DNA of 64,000 nucleotides from an uncultured Eubacteriales bacterium (GCA_958352815.1 CATWQA010000003.1:1-64000); one strand, 5' to 3'; shown: positions 1 to 8,612, counted from the first letter of the stretch. The notes: generated by a model from the sequence alone, not told the origin. Program-made: numbers and translations.

Positions 1-281
1 CACCGTGCGCTCATTTTGCTGCGTCTCCTTATTCGCAAAAAGGCACGCTGCGCTACCACCTTTTTGCGAGTGTGCGCCTGCGGCGCATTTTTATTTTATA
101 ATTCGCTTTGCTTCGTTTTTATCAAGAAAAACAAACCGGATTAACATATATGTAATTCTCCATTCCGTTTACATGGTACCATGGCGCATACGTAGCAGAC
201 AATAAAATTCTCTTTTATGGATAACGCTTTAAAAAATTTGTTTCATGCCTTTTCGGCATTATTTATCATTTAAACTAAGTA
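1..281. other. intergenic repeat-like DNA, no gene seen
   Basis: Open at the window edge. The first 130 bases carry short inverted stretches of the kind seen in the other intergenic repeat islands of this window (a Cys/Pro-rich open frame here is not credible as a protein). A small hairpin with arms ATGCC/GGCAT lies near 246-261. No coding signal is supported before the promoter of the flavodoxin gene. Confidence 0.4.
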
Positions 282-332
282 TTGGACATACTTCTGTTTA
301 TGATGTATAATTTAGGTATCAAACAAAGGAGG
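282..332 (+). promoter_or_regulatory. sigma-A-type promoter and RBS for the flavodoxin-like gene
   Basis: TTGGAC (282-287), 18-bp spacer, TATAAT (306-311). A strong ribosome binding site AAAGGAGG (325-332) sits 8 bases before the ATG at 341. Confidence 0.65.
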
Positions 333-340
333 CGATTACC

Positions 341-1141
341 ATGAAAAAATCCATCATTTTTACGATTATTACCACGGTTTTACTTTCGATTACCGCGCCG
401 ATCTGCGGTTTTTGCAGCGAGAGCAACATTCTTGTAACGTACTTTTCCTGCACCGGGTCAACCGAAGGCATTGCGAACCATATCCAAAACATACTCGGCG
501 GGGACATTTATGAGATTGAGCCTGAAATACCCTATACCTCGGCGGATCTGAACTACAACAACTCTACATCAAGAGCCAATCTGGAGCAGAACGACCCCTC
601 CGCCAGACCTGCAATTTCAGGCGGGATTGACAACCTTGAGGACTACGATGTTATCTTTCTCGGCTACCCCATATGGTGGGGACAGGCTCCCAAAATTATT
701 TATACATTTTTAGAGAGCTATGACTTTTCGGGAAAGCTGATTATTCCCTTTTGCACCTCGGGAAGCAGCGGTATAGGCTCCAGCGCATCTAACCTCCACT
801 CTCTCACATCAGATACGACTGTTTGGAACTCCGGCAGGCGGTTTTCAGGGGGCAGCTCCGAGGCCACTGTTAAGGCATGGACTGACACCCTTGAGCTCCC
901 CGACCCATCCCCGAAAATTTCTGTTTCGGGAGGAACCGTTACCGCTTCAAACGCACCGGAAAACTCCACCCTTATCACCGCATTTTACAGCAACAGAGTA
1001 TTAATAGACGTAAATCTCACCCAAGGAAGCGGAACGATTTCCGCAAATATTTCAAATCCCTTAGCCGACACCGTCAAGGCTTTTCTCTTGGGATATGAAA
1101 ACAATAGCTCCCCTGGCAAAGGCGGAAGAAATATTAATTGA
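341..1141 (+). CDS. secreted flavodoxin-like protein (N-terminal part of a frameshifted gene)
   Basis: Residues 1-27 form a signal peptide (MKKS, hydrophobic core). A flavodoxin-type FMN-binding fold follows: beta strand ILVTYFSCTGSTEG (30-43) with the phosphate-binding loop, then FLGYPIWWGQAP and IIPFCTSGSSGIG, the typical flavin-contact loops of Flavodoxin_4 proteins. Residues from about 190 to 249 resemble a linker module ending in a VKAFL motif. At that point the reading frame is lost: the sequence TTTCTCTTGGGATATGAAA reads AFLLGYEN here, but AFLWDMKT in the next frame, which is the expected continuation (VKAFLWD is common in clostridial exoproteins). The last 17 residues are therefore probably out-of-frame. 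Role would be extracytoplasmic flavin-dependent redox; the substrate is unknown. The start is fixed by the RBS at 325-332. Confidence 0.8.
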   Translation: MKKSIIFTIITTVLLSITAPICGFCSESNILVTYFSCTGSTEGIANHIQNILGGDIYEIEPEIPYTSADLNYNNSTSRANLEQNDPSARPAISGGIDNLEDYDVIFLGYPIWWGQAPKIIYTFLESYDFSGKLIIPFCTSGSSGIGSSASNLHSLTSDTTVWNSGRRFSGGSSEATVKAWTDTLELPDPSPKISVSGGTVTASNAPENSTLITAFYSNRVLIDVNLTQGSGTISANISNPLADTVKAFLLGYENNSSPGKGGRNIN

Positions 1142-1502
1142 CAAAAGTGATGAAATGCTGGTTAAAATATCCTCAAGCGATACCGAAGTGGTATACAAAC
1201 TGAACGAGTCGCAGGCAGCCAAGGATTTATACGCCCAACTGCCATTGACCGTGGATATTGAGGACTACAGCAACAATGAAAAAATTTTCTATCCCCCAAA
1301 CAGCCTTAATACAACCGACGCTCCAAAAGCATCAGGCGGCAGAGGCGCGCTGGCATACTACGCGCCATGGGGAGACGTGGTTCTGTTTTATGACATATTT
1401 AACGAAAACAGCAGCCTGTTCAGTCTGGGGGAAGCGGTTCTGGGTGCGGAATTTATTGAAAACCTCAGCGGTTCGGTTACAATATCTCCTCTAAGTGACT
1501 AA
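1089..1502 (+). pseudogene. cyclophilin-like domain, C-terminal part of the frameshifted flavodoxin gene
   Basis: This frame continues the gene at 341 after an apparent one-base insertion at about 1088. It encodes about 137 residues including ILIDKSDEMLVKI, LPLTVDIEDYSNNEKIFY, GALAYYAPWGDVVLFY and LGEAVLGAEFIENL, the pattern of the small cyclophilin-like fold domain often fused behind clostridial flavodoxins. There is an internal ATG at 1095 but no Shine-Dalgarno sequence near it, so separate translation is unlikely. The intact fusion would be about 386 residues. Whether the shift is a mutation, a sequencing error or programmed cannot be told here; no known slippery motif is visible. Confidence 0.65.
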
Positions 1503-1668
1503 ACCTAATCCGGGCGATGCTCACCCAAGACTTTTAGCTTGCAGCAATCAGCCTATACCGTATACTGCTGATAATTATTCCATATAATTTATACGCCTAC
1601 ATTGGTGCACCTATCGCCCGCCCCTTTGTGCTCTGTCGACAAAGGGAAAATATGGTATAGGCGAGGCA

Positions 1669-1708
1669 AGGCGGAAAGCGAGAAAAATAACTTTCTCGCT
1701 TTCCGCCT
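1669..1708. repeat. perfect 17-bp inverted repeat (hairpin)
   Basis: AGGCGGAAAGCGAGAAA (1669-1685) is followed after 6 bases by its exact reverse complement (1692-1708). It lies just beyond the 3' end of the zeta toxin gene. No T-run follows on either strand, so it is not a classical intrinsic terminator, though it may still stop or protect transcripts. Confidence 0.7.
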
Positions 1709-1720
1709 GCTTAAACGTCA

Positions 1721-2299
1721 CTAATCCATGTAACTTCCGTTGCAAAGTTTCTCAATGTCATCTAAAGACCATATTTCATTTGGTTTATAATTTATTTTAC
1801 CATATTGTAAACTTATAATCATTTCCGGTTCTCTGCTTCCTCTCTCACATGAATTATCATACACATATAATTCATCGCAAAGATAAAGCAGTTTTGGAAA
1901 CAACTTCATTGCACGGTAATATCTTTCACGTATTTTTTCCGGCGGAACACTATGTCCTCCGTTTTTCACACGTGCTTCAACACGCTTTACGTTTATCTCA
2001 GGGTCTGTTGTCGTGACATATACACAGATTATTTTATAGTTGTTGTTCTTTGCCTTTTCCATAAGCTCGTAGTTTCGCGGAGTGGACAACACTGATTCAA
2101 ATGTAAAATCCATATTGTTGTCTACCATATATTCACGCGTGGCGGTAGCAATCTGCGCCGCTTCTAACGAGCTACAGCCTGTTTCTTTTTGTATATCGTC
2201 TGCATTAACATAGTCCCCTATTATGGGTAAATTCGTTGTAATCGTACTCTTTCCTGAACCATTCGGTCCTGCCACAACCATAAGTTTGGAGGTAGTCAT
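1721..2299 (-). CDS. zeta toxin family P-loop kinase
   Basis: 192 residues. Walker A is GPNGSGKST (11-19), followed by DYVNADDIQKE and FTFESVLSTPRNYEL, matching zeta-toxin/AAA P-loop kinases, whose studied members phosphorylate UDP-N-acetylglucosamine and so poison wall synthesis. The nucleotide-handling arginines are probably in RVEARVKNGGHSVP and RERYYRA. It begins 5 bases after the RelB-like gene, the layout of a toxin-antitoxin operon. Classical zeta partners are epsilon proteins; here the partner is a ribbon-helix-helix protein, as in many clostridial loci. Substrate and toxicity are inferred from the family only. Confidence 0.85.
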   Translation of the reverse strand: MTTSKLMVVAGPNGSGKSTITTNLPIIGDYVNADDIQKETGCSSLEAAQIATATREYMVDNNMDFTFESVLSTPRNYELMEKAKNNNYKIICVYVTTTDPEINVKRVEARVKNGGHSVPPEKIRERYYRAMKLFPKLLYLCDELYVYDNSCERGSREPEMIISLQYGKINYKPNEIWSLDDIEKLCNGSYMD

Positions 2300-2304
2300 A
2301 ATAA

Positions 2305-2613
2305 TTACTCCTTTCTTGTAACAGTAACTAATTTGCCTGTGTTTTGATCTAAATAGGTGAACTGATGGGATAATCCTGAATTATTTGGATCGGCGATTGC
2401 TTTTTTTACCGACGCATCTAACATATTAACATCTATTGTTGGTACTTGTTCAATGTTATTGGTTGATATAACGTTGAACGGGAAACCGCGGTTTGCTACA
2501 AAACGCTTTAAAAATACATTGATTGCCGTACTGACCGGTATCCCGATTTCATCAGCAATTTTTTCGGCATCTGACTTTAATTGATCATCTACTCGGGTCG
2601 ATATAGTTGCCAT
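2305..2613 (-). CDS. RelB/DinJ family antitoxin
   Basis: 102 residues, N-terminal MATISTRVDDQLKSDAEKIADEIGIPVSTAINVFLKRFV, a ribbon-helix-helix DNA-binding domain of the RelB/DinJ type. The C-terminal half (TIDVNMLDASVKKAIADPNNSG...) is presumably the toxin-binding part. The start at 2613 is preferred over an upstream ATG because AAAGGAGG lies 7 bases before it. It precedes the zeta-like toxin by 5 bases and probably represses the shared promoter, where two inverted repeats are visible at 2682-2712. Confidence 0.85.
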   Translation of the reverse strand: MATISTRVDDQLKSDAEKIADEIGIPVSTAINVFLKRFVANRGFPFNVISTNNIEQVPTIDVNMLDASVKKAIADPNNSGLSHQFTYLDQNTGKLVTVTRKE

Positions 2614-2651
2614 AATTACCTCCTTTTCTATCAATTTCACCTAAATTGACC

Positions 2652-2712
2652 ATTATACAGACATAGACTCCTTTCTTACAGTACAATGGCAATTGTATGT
2701 CATCTCTGACAT
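2652..2712 (-). promoter_or_regulatory. toxin-antitoxin promoter region with two adjacent inverted repeats
   Basis: A minus-strand TATAAT lies at 2652-2657; no good -35 is seen. Upstream are two 16-bp inverted repeats sharing one base: TACAAT-ggca-ATTGTA (2682-2697) and ATGTCA-tctc-TGACAT (2697-2712). Arms and spacers are equal in length, as expected for dimeric ribbon-helix-helix operators. Confidence 0.45.
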
Positions 2713-2859
2713 TATTAATATATCACATTTATTTATTTTTGTCAATATAAAAAATGCAAATATACTACAATTTTATATTTTTGTAGCACATTTGCATTGT
2801 TTTGTAACATATTTATCTATTTATGTTTTTTATAGATTTTGCATCTCCGCGCATGCAAG

Positions 2860-3780
2860 CTATTTTCTGTTTCTTAATATGCTTAAAACTTTTTGGTAGT
2901 AGTCGGGCAGTTCTGACGTAAACTCCATATATTCCCCTGTTTCCGGGTGGATAAATCCTACCTTATAGGCGTGGAGCAGCTGTCCGTTTAGGGCAAACTC
3001 CTCCTTTTTCACCCCGTAGGTCTTATCCCCTACGATAGGGTGTCCGTTTTTGGACATATGAACTCTGATCTGGTGAGTTCTGCCCGTCTCCAAAATACAT
3101 TCCACAAAGGTATACCTTGAAAACCTTTCCAGAACCCTGTAGTTGGTAACGGCGTTTCGGGAATTTTTGTCGGTTATTGTCATCTTTTTTCTGTCTGTGG
3201 GGTGCCTGCCTATTGGGGCGTCAATCCTGCCCCTGTCCTGCTTAATATTCCCGTGGACAAGCGCCTTGTAGGCACGGGTCAGGCTGTGAGCCTTAATCTG
3301 TTCCGACAGCCTTTGATGAGCGTTATCATTTTTCGCCACAAGCAGTAGGCCGCTGGTGTCCTTATCAATCCTATGGAGTATTCCCGGGCGCTTCTCTCCG
3401 TTTATCCCTGACAATGAACTGCCGCAGCGGTACAGCAGGCCGTTTACCAGGGTTCCCGAATAATTCCCCGCCGCAGGATGAACAACCATGCCCTGGGGCT
3501 TGTTTACCACCAGCATACAGTCATCCTCATACACTATATCAAGAGGAATATCCTCAGCTGCTATTTCGATCTCCTGCGGTTCGGGAACAGTGACCGAGAC
3601 TGTATCTCCCGGCTTTAGGTTATGCTTTGCCTTAACGGTCTCGCCGTTTACCAGAACCGCATCTTTTTCGTCTATAAGCTTTTTTATGTAGGAACGGGTT
3701 AAGTCCTCAAACTTTTCAGAGAGGTACTTATCCAGTCTGCCTCCCTCGTTTTCCTCAACCACTATTACTCTCTTATCCAT
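2860..3780 (-). CDS. rluD: RluD-like ribosomal large subunit pseudouridine synthase
   Basis: 306 residues, usual length for the RluA/RluD family. An S4 RNA-binding domain covers about residues 12-75 (RLDKYLSEKFEDLTRSYIKKL). The catalytic motif HRIDKDTSG is at 136-144 with D139 as the expected nucleophile, and GRTHQIRVHM follows. Family members isomerise uridines in helix 69 of 23S rRNA; the exact target here is inferred. The start at 3780 (MDKRVIVVEE) lies inside the end of lspA, an 8-base overlap, the common lspA-rluD arrangement; a longer upstream frame has no matching homology. Last gene of the division operon. Confidence 0.92.
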   Translation of the reverse strand: MDKRVIVVEENEGGRLDKYLSEKFEDLTRSYIKKLIDEKDAVLVNGETVKAKHNLKPGDTVSVTVPEPQEIEIAAEDIPLDIVYEDDCMLVVNKPQGMVVHPAAGNYSGTLVNGLLYRCGSSLSGINGEKRPGILHRIDKDTSGLLLVAKNDNAHQRLSEQIKAHSLTRAYKALVHGNIKQDRGRIDAPIGRHPTDRKKMTITDKNSRNAVTNYRVLERFSRYTFVECILETGRTHQIRVHMSKNGHPIVGDKTYGVKKEEFALNGQLLHAYKVGFIHPETGEYMEFTSELPDYYQKVLSILRNRK

Positions 3781-4246
3781 TTTCCTCTCCGTCCTTGGCT
3801 CCGTCGTAAAACAAGAAGTGCACCACCAGAGCAAAGGCTCCGATGCACACCGCAATATCCGCCACGTTGAACACGGGGAAGTTCACAATTCTCACGTCCA
3901 GAAAGTCCACAACGTATCCCTTTGTTATGCGCTCAATCAAGTTCCCCACAGAGCCTGAGCAGATGAGAGCACAGCCCAGCTTGAGCCATACCGTCTTGTT
4001 TTCCGACTTAAAGTAGTAGACCCCGAGCACAATAAGGATAATCACCGAAAGAGTTATAAAAATTATTCTTTTATTTTCGAGCATACCAAAGGCAACTCCG
4101 CTGTTTTCCACATAAGTCAAATGAAAAAAGTCCTCTATAACCGGTATGCCTATTGTACCCTTCAGGGCTCCCACAGCCCAATACTTTGTAACAATATCAG
4201 CTATGAGAACGGCTGCCGCCAACAATATATATAACGTAACAATCAC
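3773..4246 (-). CDS. lspA: lipoprotein signal peptidase (signal peptidase II)
   Basis: 157 residues with four predicted membrane helices. Family motifs are visible: VENSGVAFG (46-54), GNLIER (101-106), VVDFLD (112-117) and FNVADIAV (126-133); D114 and D130 are the expected catalytic aspartates. It removes signal peptides from diacylglyceryl-modified prolipoproteins in the membrane. Substrates in this window would include the TRAP binding lipoprotein at 25972-26970. Translationally coupled to rluD downstream. Confidence 0.95.
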   Translation of the reverse strand: MIVTLYILLAAAVLIADIVTKYWAVGALKGTIGIPVIEDFFHLTYVENSGVAFGMLENKRIIFITLSVIILIVLGVYYFKSENKTVWLKLGCALICSGSVGNLIERITKGYVVDFLDVRIVNFPVFNVADIAVCIGAFALVVHFLFYDGAKDGEENG

Positions 4247-4266
4247 CCAATTCCTTATGATAAGAA

Positions 4267-4288
4267 CTGCTCCGCATTTGCAGAGCAG
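4267..4288 (-). terminator. possible attenuator hairpin between divIVA and lspA
   Basis: On the minus strand a 9-bp stem (CTGCTCTGC / GCGGAGCAG, one G-T pair) with a 4-base loop is followed by TTCTTAT. The T-run is weak, so it may only reduce read-through into lspA. Confidence 0.35.
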
Positions 4289-4312
4289 CCCAAAACCTTA
4301 ATTATTAAAATT

Positions 4313-4966
4313 TTAATCTTCTTCTATAGAAACATACTCGCCCTTTTCGTTGAGCTTAATCTTGGGAAGCTCCTGGGTCACCTTTTCCAGCTGGGAAACC
4401 AGCTCGGAACGCTTCGCCTCATTTACCAGCTCCTCGGGCATGTCGGGAATATCGTTAATCTCATTCTTTATAACCTCAACCGCCTCTGCGCTTGAACGAA
4501 TTTGAGAATCGGTATCCTTGTTAATATCGGAATAATCCTTTATTATTTCCAACTGTGAATTGAGCAGGGAAACAACCTTTGCCTTGAACACCTCAACGCT
4601 GCGCTTCATTTCCTCGTATCTGTAATTTATATCGGCAACCTCTTTTGCGGCTTGGTTAATTATCTCCGCCGCCTTTGCCTCGGCGTCCTTAATAATTACC
4701 TGCGCCTGACCGTGGGCATTGGTCTTAATATCGTCTCCCGCACCCTTGGCAACAGAGAGGGCGTTTCTCAAGGTATCCTCCATGGACTTATACTGCTTCA
4801 CAGCGTCTGTGAGCATTCCTATCCTGTCCATAGCGCCCAGGTTTTCCTGATATATCTTCTCGTAGCTCATAGCCACTTCTTTCATGAAGTTATTCACGTC
4901 CGAAATGCTGTAGCCGCGCATTTCCTTTTTAAACTCTTTGTTTTCTATGTCAGCAGGTGTAAGCAT
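4313..4966 (-). CDS. divIVA: DivIVA family polar scaffold protein
   Basis: 217 residues. The N-terminus TPADIENKEFKKEMRGYSISDVNNFM (3-28) is the conserved DivIVA membrane-curvature-sensing segment, followed by coiled coil to about residue 165 and an acidic tail (EEPKI-like, ending SIEED). DivIVA marks septa and poles and recruits division and wall-growth partners. Its place after sepF and ylmH supports the call. Confidence 0.93.
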   Translation of the reverse strand: MLTPADIENKEFKKEMRGYSISDVNNFMKEVAMSYEKIYQENLGAMDRIGMLTDAVKQYKSMEDTLRNALSVAKGAGDDIKTNAHGQAQVIIKDAEAKAAEIINQAAKEVADINYRYEEMKRSVEVFKAKVVSLLNSQLEIIKDYSDINKDTDSQIRSSAEAVEVIKNEINDIPDMPEELVNEAKRSELVSQLEKVTQELPKIKLNEKGEYVSIEED

Positions 4967-5003
4967 ATTCTAACCTCCCATTCCCTATATCCACTCAATA
5001 ATA

Positions 5004-5753
5004 CTAAATAAACTTCTCGATTATTACACTTTGTCTGCCCTTGCGGGTGGTTCCGCCTATTTCCGACAGTCTGAACCTGCCGTATTTCCTGACGGAAATT
5101 ATGTCCCCGCCGTCAAGCAGCTTTGAAACGCTGTCTGTCGGCTCAAAATTCAGCTGCACGGCATCCGCCTTTATCAAATCAGCCGCCTTGCTCCGAGAAA
5201 CTCCCAGAGCCGCCGCCACAACACAATCAAGCCTTAAAGCCGAAACCGTTGCGCTTATCCTCTTGGTCTTTTTTGGCGGCACGGTTATCTCCGATGCGCT
5301 TACCACCGAAAGCTTAACTCCGTGCCTGCCTATCCGCGTCAGATTTAGCTTTACGTACTCCGCAATCTGCGGCTTTAAAAACACATAGCACTTATCTTCA
5401 AGAGGAATAATGTCGCCTATGTTCTCCCGTTTAATGCCAAGTCCCATAAGGCTTCCCAAGTAGTCTCTGTGGTCAAGAGCTTCAATATCTCTGCCCCTTA
5501 TTTCCAGCACAGAAATAATCTCGTCATAATCCACCGGAGCATACTCGGGATAACAGACAAACAGTCGTCTTTCCGCCTCGTCACAGCCGCCGTAAAACTC
5601 ACAACGCATATCCGCCGCCGGGCGCACGTTTTTCTTTATCAGCCCCGCCTCATAGGGGTTCAAAAACCCTAAAGCCAGCGCCGAATAATTTCTCTCCGAC
5701 TGCTCAAGAATATCCTGAGCCCTGGATATAATCAGCTTGTCCTGTGAATTCAC
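5004..5753 (-). CDS. YlmH-like S4-domain RNA-binding protein
   Basis: 249 residues. The C-terminal S4 domain (about 168-235, RLDCVVAAALGVSRSKAADLI ... LLDGGDIISVRKYGRFRL) matches the YlmH family; the N-terminal YlmH domain contains the characteristic FYGGCDEAERR. YlmH of Firmicutes lies in the sepF-divIVA cluster and in recent studies binds ribosomal complexes in rescue of stalled peptides; that role here is inferred. It starts 6 bases after sepF. Confidence 0.85.
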   Translation of the reverse strand: MNSQDKLIISRAQDILEQSERNYSALALGFLNPYEAGLIKKNVRPAADMRCEFYGGCDEAERRLFVCYPEYAPVDYDEIISVLEIRGRDIEALDHRDYLGSLMGLGIKRENIGDIIPLEDKCYVFLKPQIAEYVKLNLTRIGRHGVKLSVVSASEITVPPKKTKRISATVSALRLDCVVAAALGVSRSKAADLIKADAVQLNFEPTDSVSKLLDGGDIISVRKYGRFRLSEIGGTTRKGRQSVIIEKFI

Positions 5754-5759
5754 TTATTC

Positions 5760-6209
5760 TTATCTGAAACGGGGGTCGTATTCCTCATCGTCCATAACGC
5801 CTACGTTATAGGGAGCGATAAGGAAAATTCCGTTTGAAACCTTTTTAATACTGCCGTCCAGAGCGTACACTGCGCCGCTGAGGAAGTCCACTATTCTCCG
5901 TGAAGTGGGGTTGTCCACATTTTCCAGATTAATAACAATGGGCTTTCTCTCTTTTAGGTGGTTCGCAATATCCCTTGCCTCCTCAAAGCTTACGGGCTGC
6001 ATAATAACCAGCTTCATCTGAGGCGCGTCCTCAAATCTGCCGGCTCTTGCGCTGCTTCTTGCGGTGTTTCTGCGGCTGGGCATATACCTCTCGTTAGCGT
6101 CCTCCTCGTCGTATCTATCCTCGGGGTAATCGTCGAGAACTTCCTCCTCGTACTCGTCTCCCACGTCAACACCCATCATACTGTATACCTTATCCATAAA
6201 GCTTCCCAT
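5760..6209 (-). CDS. sepF: SepF cell-division protein
   Basis: 149 residues. N-terminal amphipathic membrane-targeting segment MGSFMDKVYSMMG, an acidic linker (GDEYEEEVLDDYPEDRYDEEDA), then the SepF domain (about 70-145: MKLVIMQPVSFEEARDIANHLKERKPIVINLENVD ... RIVDFLSGAVYALDG). SepF polymerises into rings that align FtsZ and anchor it to the membrane. The start at 6209 is chosen because GGAGG stands 8 bases upstream; a start 8 codons earlier overlaps that RBS. Confidence 0.94.
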   Translation of the reverse strand: MGSFMDKVYSMMGVDVGDEYEEEVLDDYPEDRYDEEDANERYMPSRRNTARSSARAGRFEDAPQMKLVIMQPVSFEEARDIANHLKERKPIVINLENVDNPTSRRIVDFLSGAVYALDGSIKKVSNGIFLIAPYNVGVMDDEEYDPRFR

Positions 6210-6248
6210 TTCTATTCCTCCTGTAATATTCAAATTTAGATTAATAAA

Positions 6249-6950
6249 TTACTGTTTGTTTTGGGAATAATCCCTCGCCCCGAAAATCGAGGTTCCTATT
6301 CTGACCATGGTTGCTCCCGCCTCAACGGCCTCTCTGTAGTCATGGCTCATGCCCATAGAAAGCTCCTTGAGCCCAAACCTGTCGGCAAGCTCCTTAAGCT
6401 TTGAGAACAGAGCCCTGTTCTCCTCAGGAGAATAACCGCTGACCGAGATTGTCATAAGCCCCAGAGTGTTCACATTGTCAAACTCCTTGAGCCTGTCCAG
6501 CATCTCCGGCAGGTATTCGGGGGCTATGCCGAACTTTGTTTCCTCTCCGGAAATATTAACCTGAACCAATATATCCTGAACAACATCTATCGCCTTTGCC
6601 CGCTTATCTATTTCCGCCGCCAGTTCCACGCTGTCAACCGAATGAATAAGGGCGGTCTTTCCCACGATATGCCGAACCTTGTTCTTCTGCAAGTGTCCAA
6701 TCTGGTGCCACTTAAGGTCAGGCATTAATTCATACTTCGCCGCCAGCTCCTGGGGTCTGTTCTCCCCGAAATCCACGGCTCCCGCCTCAAAGGCAGAGCG
6801 TACGTATTCAATAGGCTTTGTTTTGGAAACCGCAATCAGCTTAACCTCGTCGGGGTCTCTGCCGCATTTTTGAGCCGCCTGCCTGACATCGGCAAGCACG
6901 CTTAAATAGTTTTTCTCAATATCGGGCATTAAATCCGTACTTTCAATCAT
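6249..6950 (-). CDS. YggS/PLPBP family pyridoxal-phosphate homeostasis protein
   Basis: 233 residues, alanine racemase N-domain fold without the racemase C-domain. The PLP lysine is in LIAVSKTKP (K43). FGENRPQEL, WHQIGHLQKNK and GLMTI/ SMGMSHDY are family signatures. It buffers PLP and affects amino-acid metabolism; no catalysis is known. The gene lies in the sepF cluster as in most Firmicutes. It overlaps the preceding gene by 4 bases. Confidence 0.93.
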   Translation of the reverse strand: MIESTDLMPDIEKNYLSVLADVRQAAQKCGRDPDEVKLIAVSKTKPIEYVRSAFEAGAVDFGENRPQELAAKYELMPDLKWHQIGHLQKNKVRHIVGKTALIHSVDSVELAAEIDKRAKAIDVVQDILVQVNISGEETKFGIAPEYLPEMLDRLKEFDNVNTLGLMTISVSGYSPEENRALFSKLKELADRFGLKELSMGMSHDYREAVEAGATMVRIGTSIFGARDYSQNKQ

Positions 6951-8239
6951 TGTCTCACAACCTTACCGTCTTCTATACCCTTGGTGTTTACTATAACCTC
7001 GTCATACATCTCCAGCGACTCTTCATAATTAGTATCCTTAACCGGCTCTATAACAGCCCACTCCTTGTTGTTATACAGCAGCGAAACGGGAACGAATTTA
7101 GCCACTCCCAGACGCACCACGTAAACGCCCTGCTGTCCGTCAATAACTCTCAAAGAGCTTGAAGGAACCTTTATTCCGTCGGCGCTCTCAATAAACAGCT
7201 CCGCCGACACCTTGCTGGTGGTGTAGATAGACTCCACATACTTCGTAGAGTGAACCGTAACTGCAACCTTTCCTCCGTCCGGCTTGGAAATAGCGGTTAC
7301 CGTGCCGGTAACAACACTGTCGGACAAGTCATAAAACTTAACCCTTATATCCTGCCCTGTTTCAAAATTCGCCGCTTCCTTTTCGGAAACAGTTCCGATA
7401 AAATACCATTCATAGTTATTGATTATCTTGCAGACATTTTCCCCTGAAGAAACCGTTTCGCTAATCTCAATATTTTCCTTTGAAAGGTTTTTAAGATAGG
7501 ACGGAGACGCTTCGTCAAGCATATCGATGCTTAAAACCTGTTCATAGCCGTCAACCTTGGACGAAAAAACTCCGGCACGAGGAGCGTAAATCCACTCTCT
7601 TTCGGAATTTTCTCCGGACTCAAGTTCCCGGAGCCTGTCCTTCATCTCCTGCAGGTGCTCCTCCTTAGACTTGCCGTCCTCAGAGGTGTACAGCTTGCTT
7701 GCAACATAGCCGTCTATATTCTGCTTTGCCGCAACTATGTCCGAAATATTGTTATTATCCTTGATTTGGCTCAAAGCCTGAGCCTCATCGGAAATGTTTC
7801 TCTCTATCCTAACTGCGCTTCCGGAATACACATCCGCTTGAGAGCTGTCGCTCTCAAGCTCCTGAATTTTCTCTTTAAGCTGAGCTATTTCCTCGGTCAC
7901 TGCCGGATCCACATTATGCTTGTACACTGCGGCTATGGTCGCGCCCTCGGTGACCCTCTGCCCCTCGTCCGCCACGCACTCAAAATACCCGTCGGTTGGG
8001 GCGGTTACAAACTCCTGGTCTCTGAAAATATATCCGTCCGCCAGCACGTATTCCTCAATACTGCCGTCAAGGGCGGTGTAGGTCTGCACAGTGTTGCCCG
8101 ACCTGAAAAATATGCTAATCAGCAAAAAAACAAAAGCAAAAACGAAGAGTAGCTTGGGTATTAAAAAGAGACGTTTTCTCATGTCTCTTTTGCGCTTTCT
8201 TTCAAGTTTTCTATTTGAGTTGTCAGTAGTATTTGCCAC
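6947..8239 (-). CDS. HlyD-like membrane fusion/adaptor protein of the sepF cluster
   Basis: 430 residues. A basic N-terminus and a single membrane helix (about 24-44, LIPKLLFVFAFVFLLISIFF) are followed by an extracytoplasmic part with a biotinyl-lipoyl-like half (LADGYIFRDQEFVTAPTDGYFECVADEGQRVTEGATIAAVY), a coiled-coil hairpin (about 115-215) and the returning beta-barrel. This architecture is HlyD/AcrA-like. No ABC or RND partner is nearby; its recurrent position ahead of yggS-sepF in Clostridia suggests a role in envelope assembly, which is inference. The GTG at 8239 is chosen because GGAGGT lies 6 bases upstream; an earlier GTG has no RBS. Confidence 0.75.
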   Translation of the reverse strand: MANTTDNSNRKLERKRKRDMRKRLFLIPKLLFVFAFVFLLISIFFRSGNTVQTYTALDGSIEEYVLADGYIFRDQEFVTAPTDGYFECVADEGQRVTEGATIAAVYKHNVDPAVTEEIAQLKEKIQELESDSSQADVYSGSAVRIERNISDEAQALSQIKDNNNISDIVAAKQNIDGYVASKLYTSEDGKSKEEHLQEMKDRLRELESGENSEREWIYAPRAGVFSSKVDGYEQVLSIDMLDEASPSYLKNLSKENIEISETVSSGENVCKIINNYEWYFIGTVSEKEAANFETGQDIRVKFYDLSDSVVTGTVTAISKPDGGKVAVTVHSTKYVESIYTTSKVSAELFIESADGIKVPSSSLRVIDGQQGVYVVRLGVAKFVPVSLLYNNKEWAVIEPVKDTNYEESLEMYDEVIVNTKGIEDGKVVRQ

Positions 8240-8580
8240 AAGACTACCTCCAATCACTCAAGCATCTTCAATAATCCATCTCATGACAGCGCACGCAGAC
8301 GCGCACTGAACTTACCAAAACTACATACACGTTTATTATAATACCCGCAAAAACCTATGTAAACCGCAAAACACAAGTTGTTGACCAATTGTAACCTAAT
8401 TGTAAAAGAAAAAGCCCGTGAAAAATCGTTAGATTTTTCACAAGCCTTTGCTTGCGCAGCAGGCGTGCGGTTTTGATAAAGGCTTTGCCTCTTATTTGCC
8501 CGCACTGTGCGCTCGGGGAGGTCGGGCGCACAGTGCGGGCTTTATCCATTTTAACCGAATAAGCATAACAGTAAATCATT

Positions 8581-8612
8581 ACGTTGTAGGGGGCGGCTTC
8601 CCAGACGCCCCG
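8581..8612 (+). repeat. left arm of 32-bp perfect inverted repeat
   Basis: Begins ACGTTGTAGGGGGCGG and ends CAGACGCCCCG. Its exact reverse complement is at 8977-9008. Close relatives occur singly at about 27124-27151, 52065-52095 and 57241-57275, so this is a dispersed sequence rather than a local palindrome. Confidence 0.75.

Noticed and set aside
2693..2899. 68-residue plus-strand open frame
   Set aside because: AT-rich, no RBS and overlaps the toxin-antitoxin control region and the 3' end of rluD.
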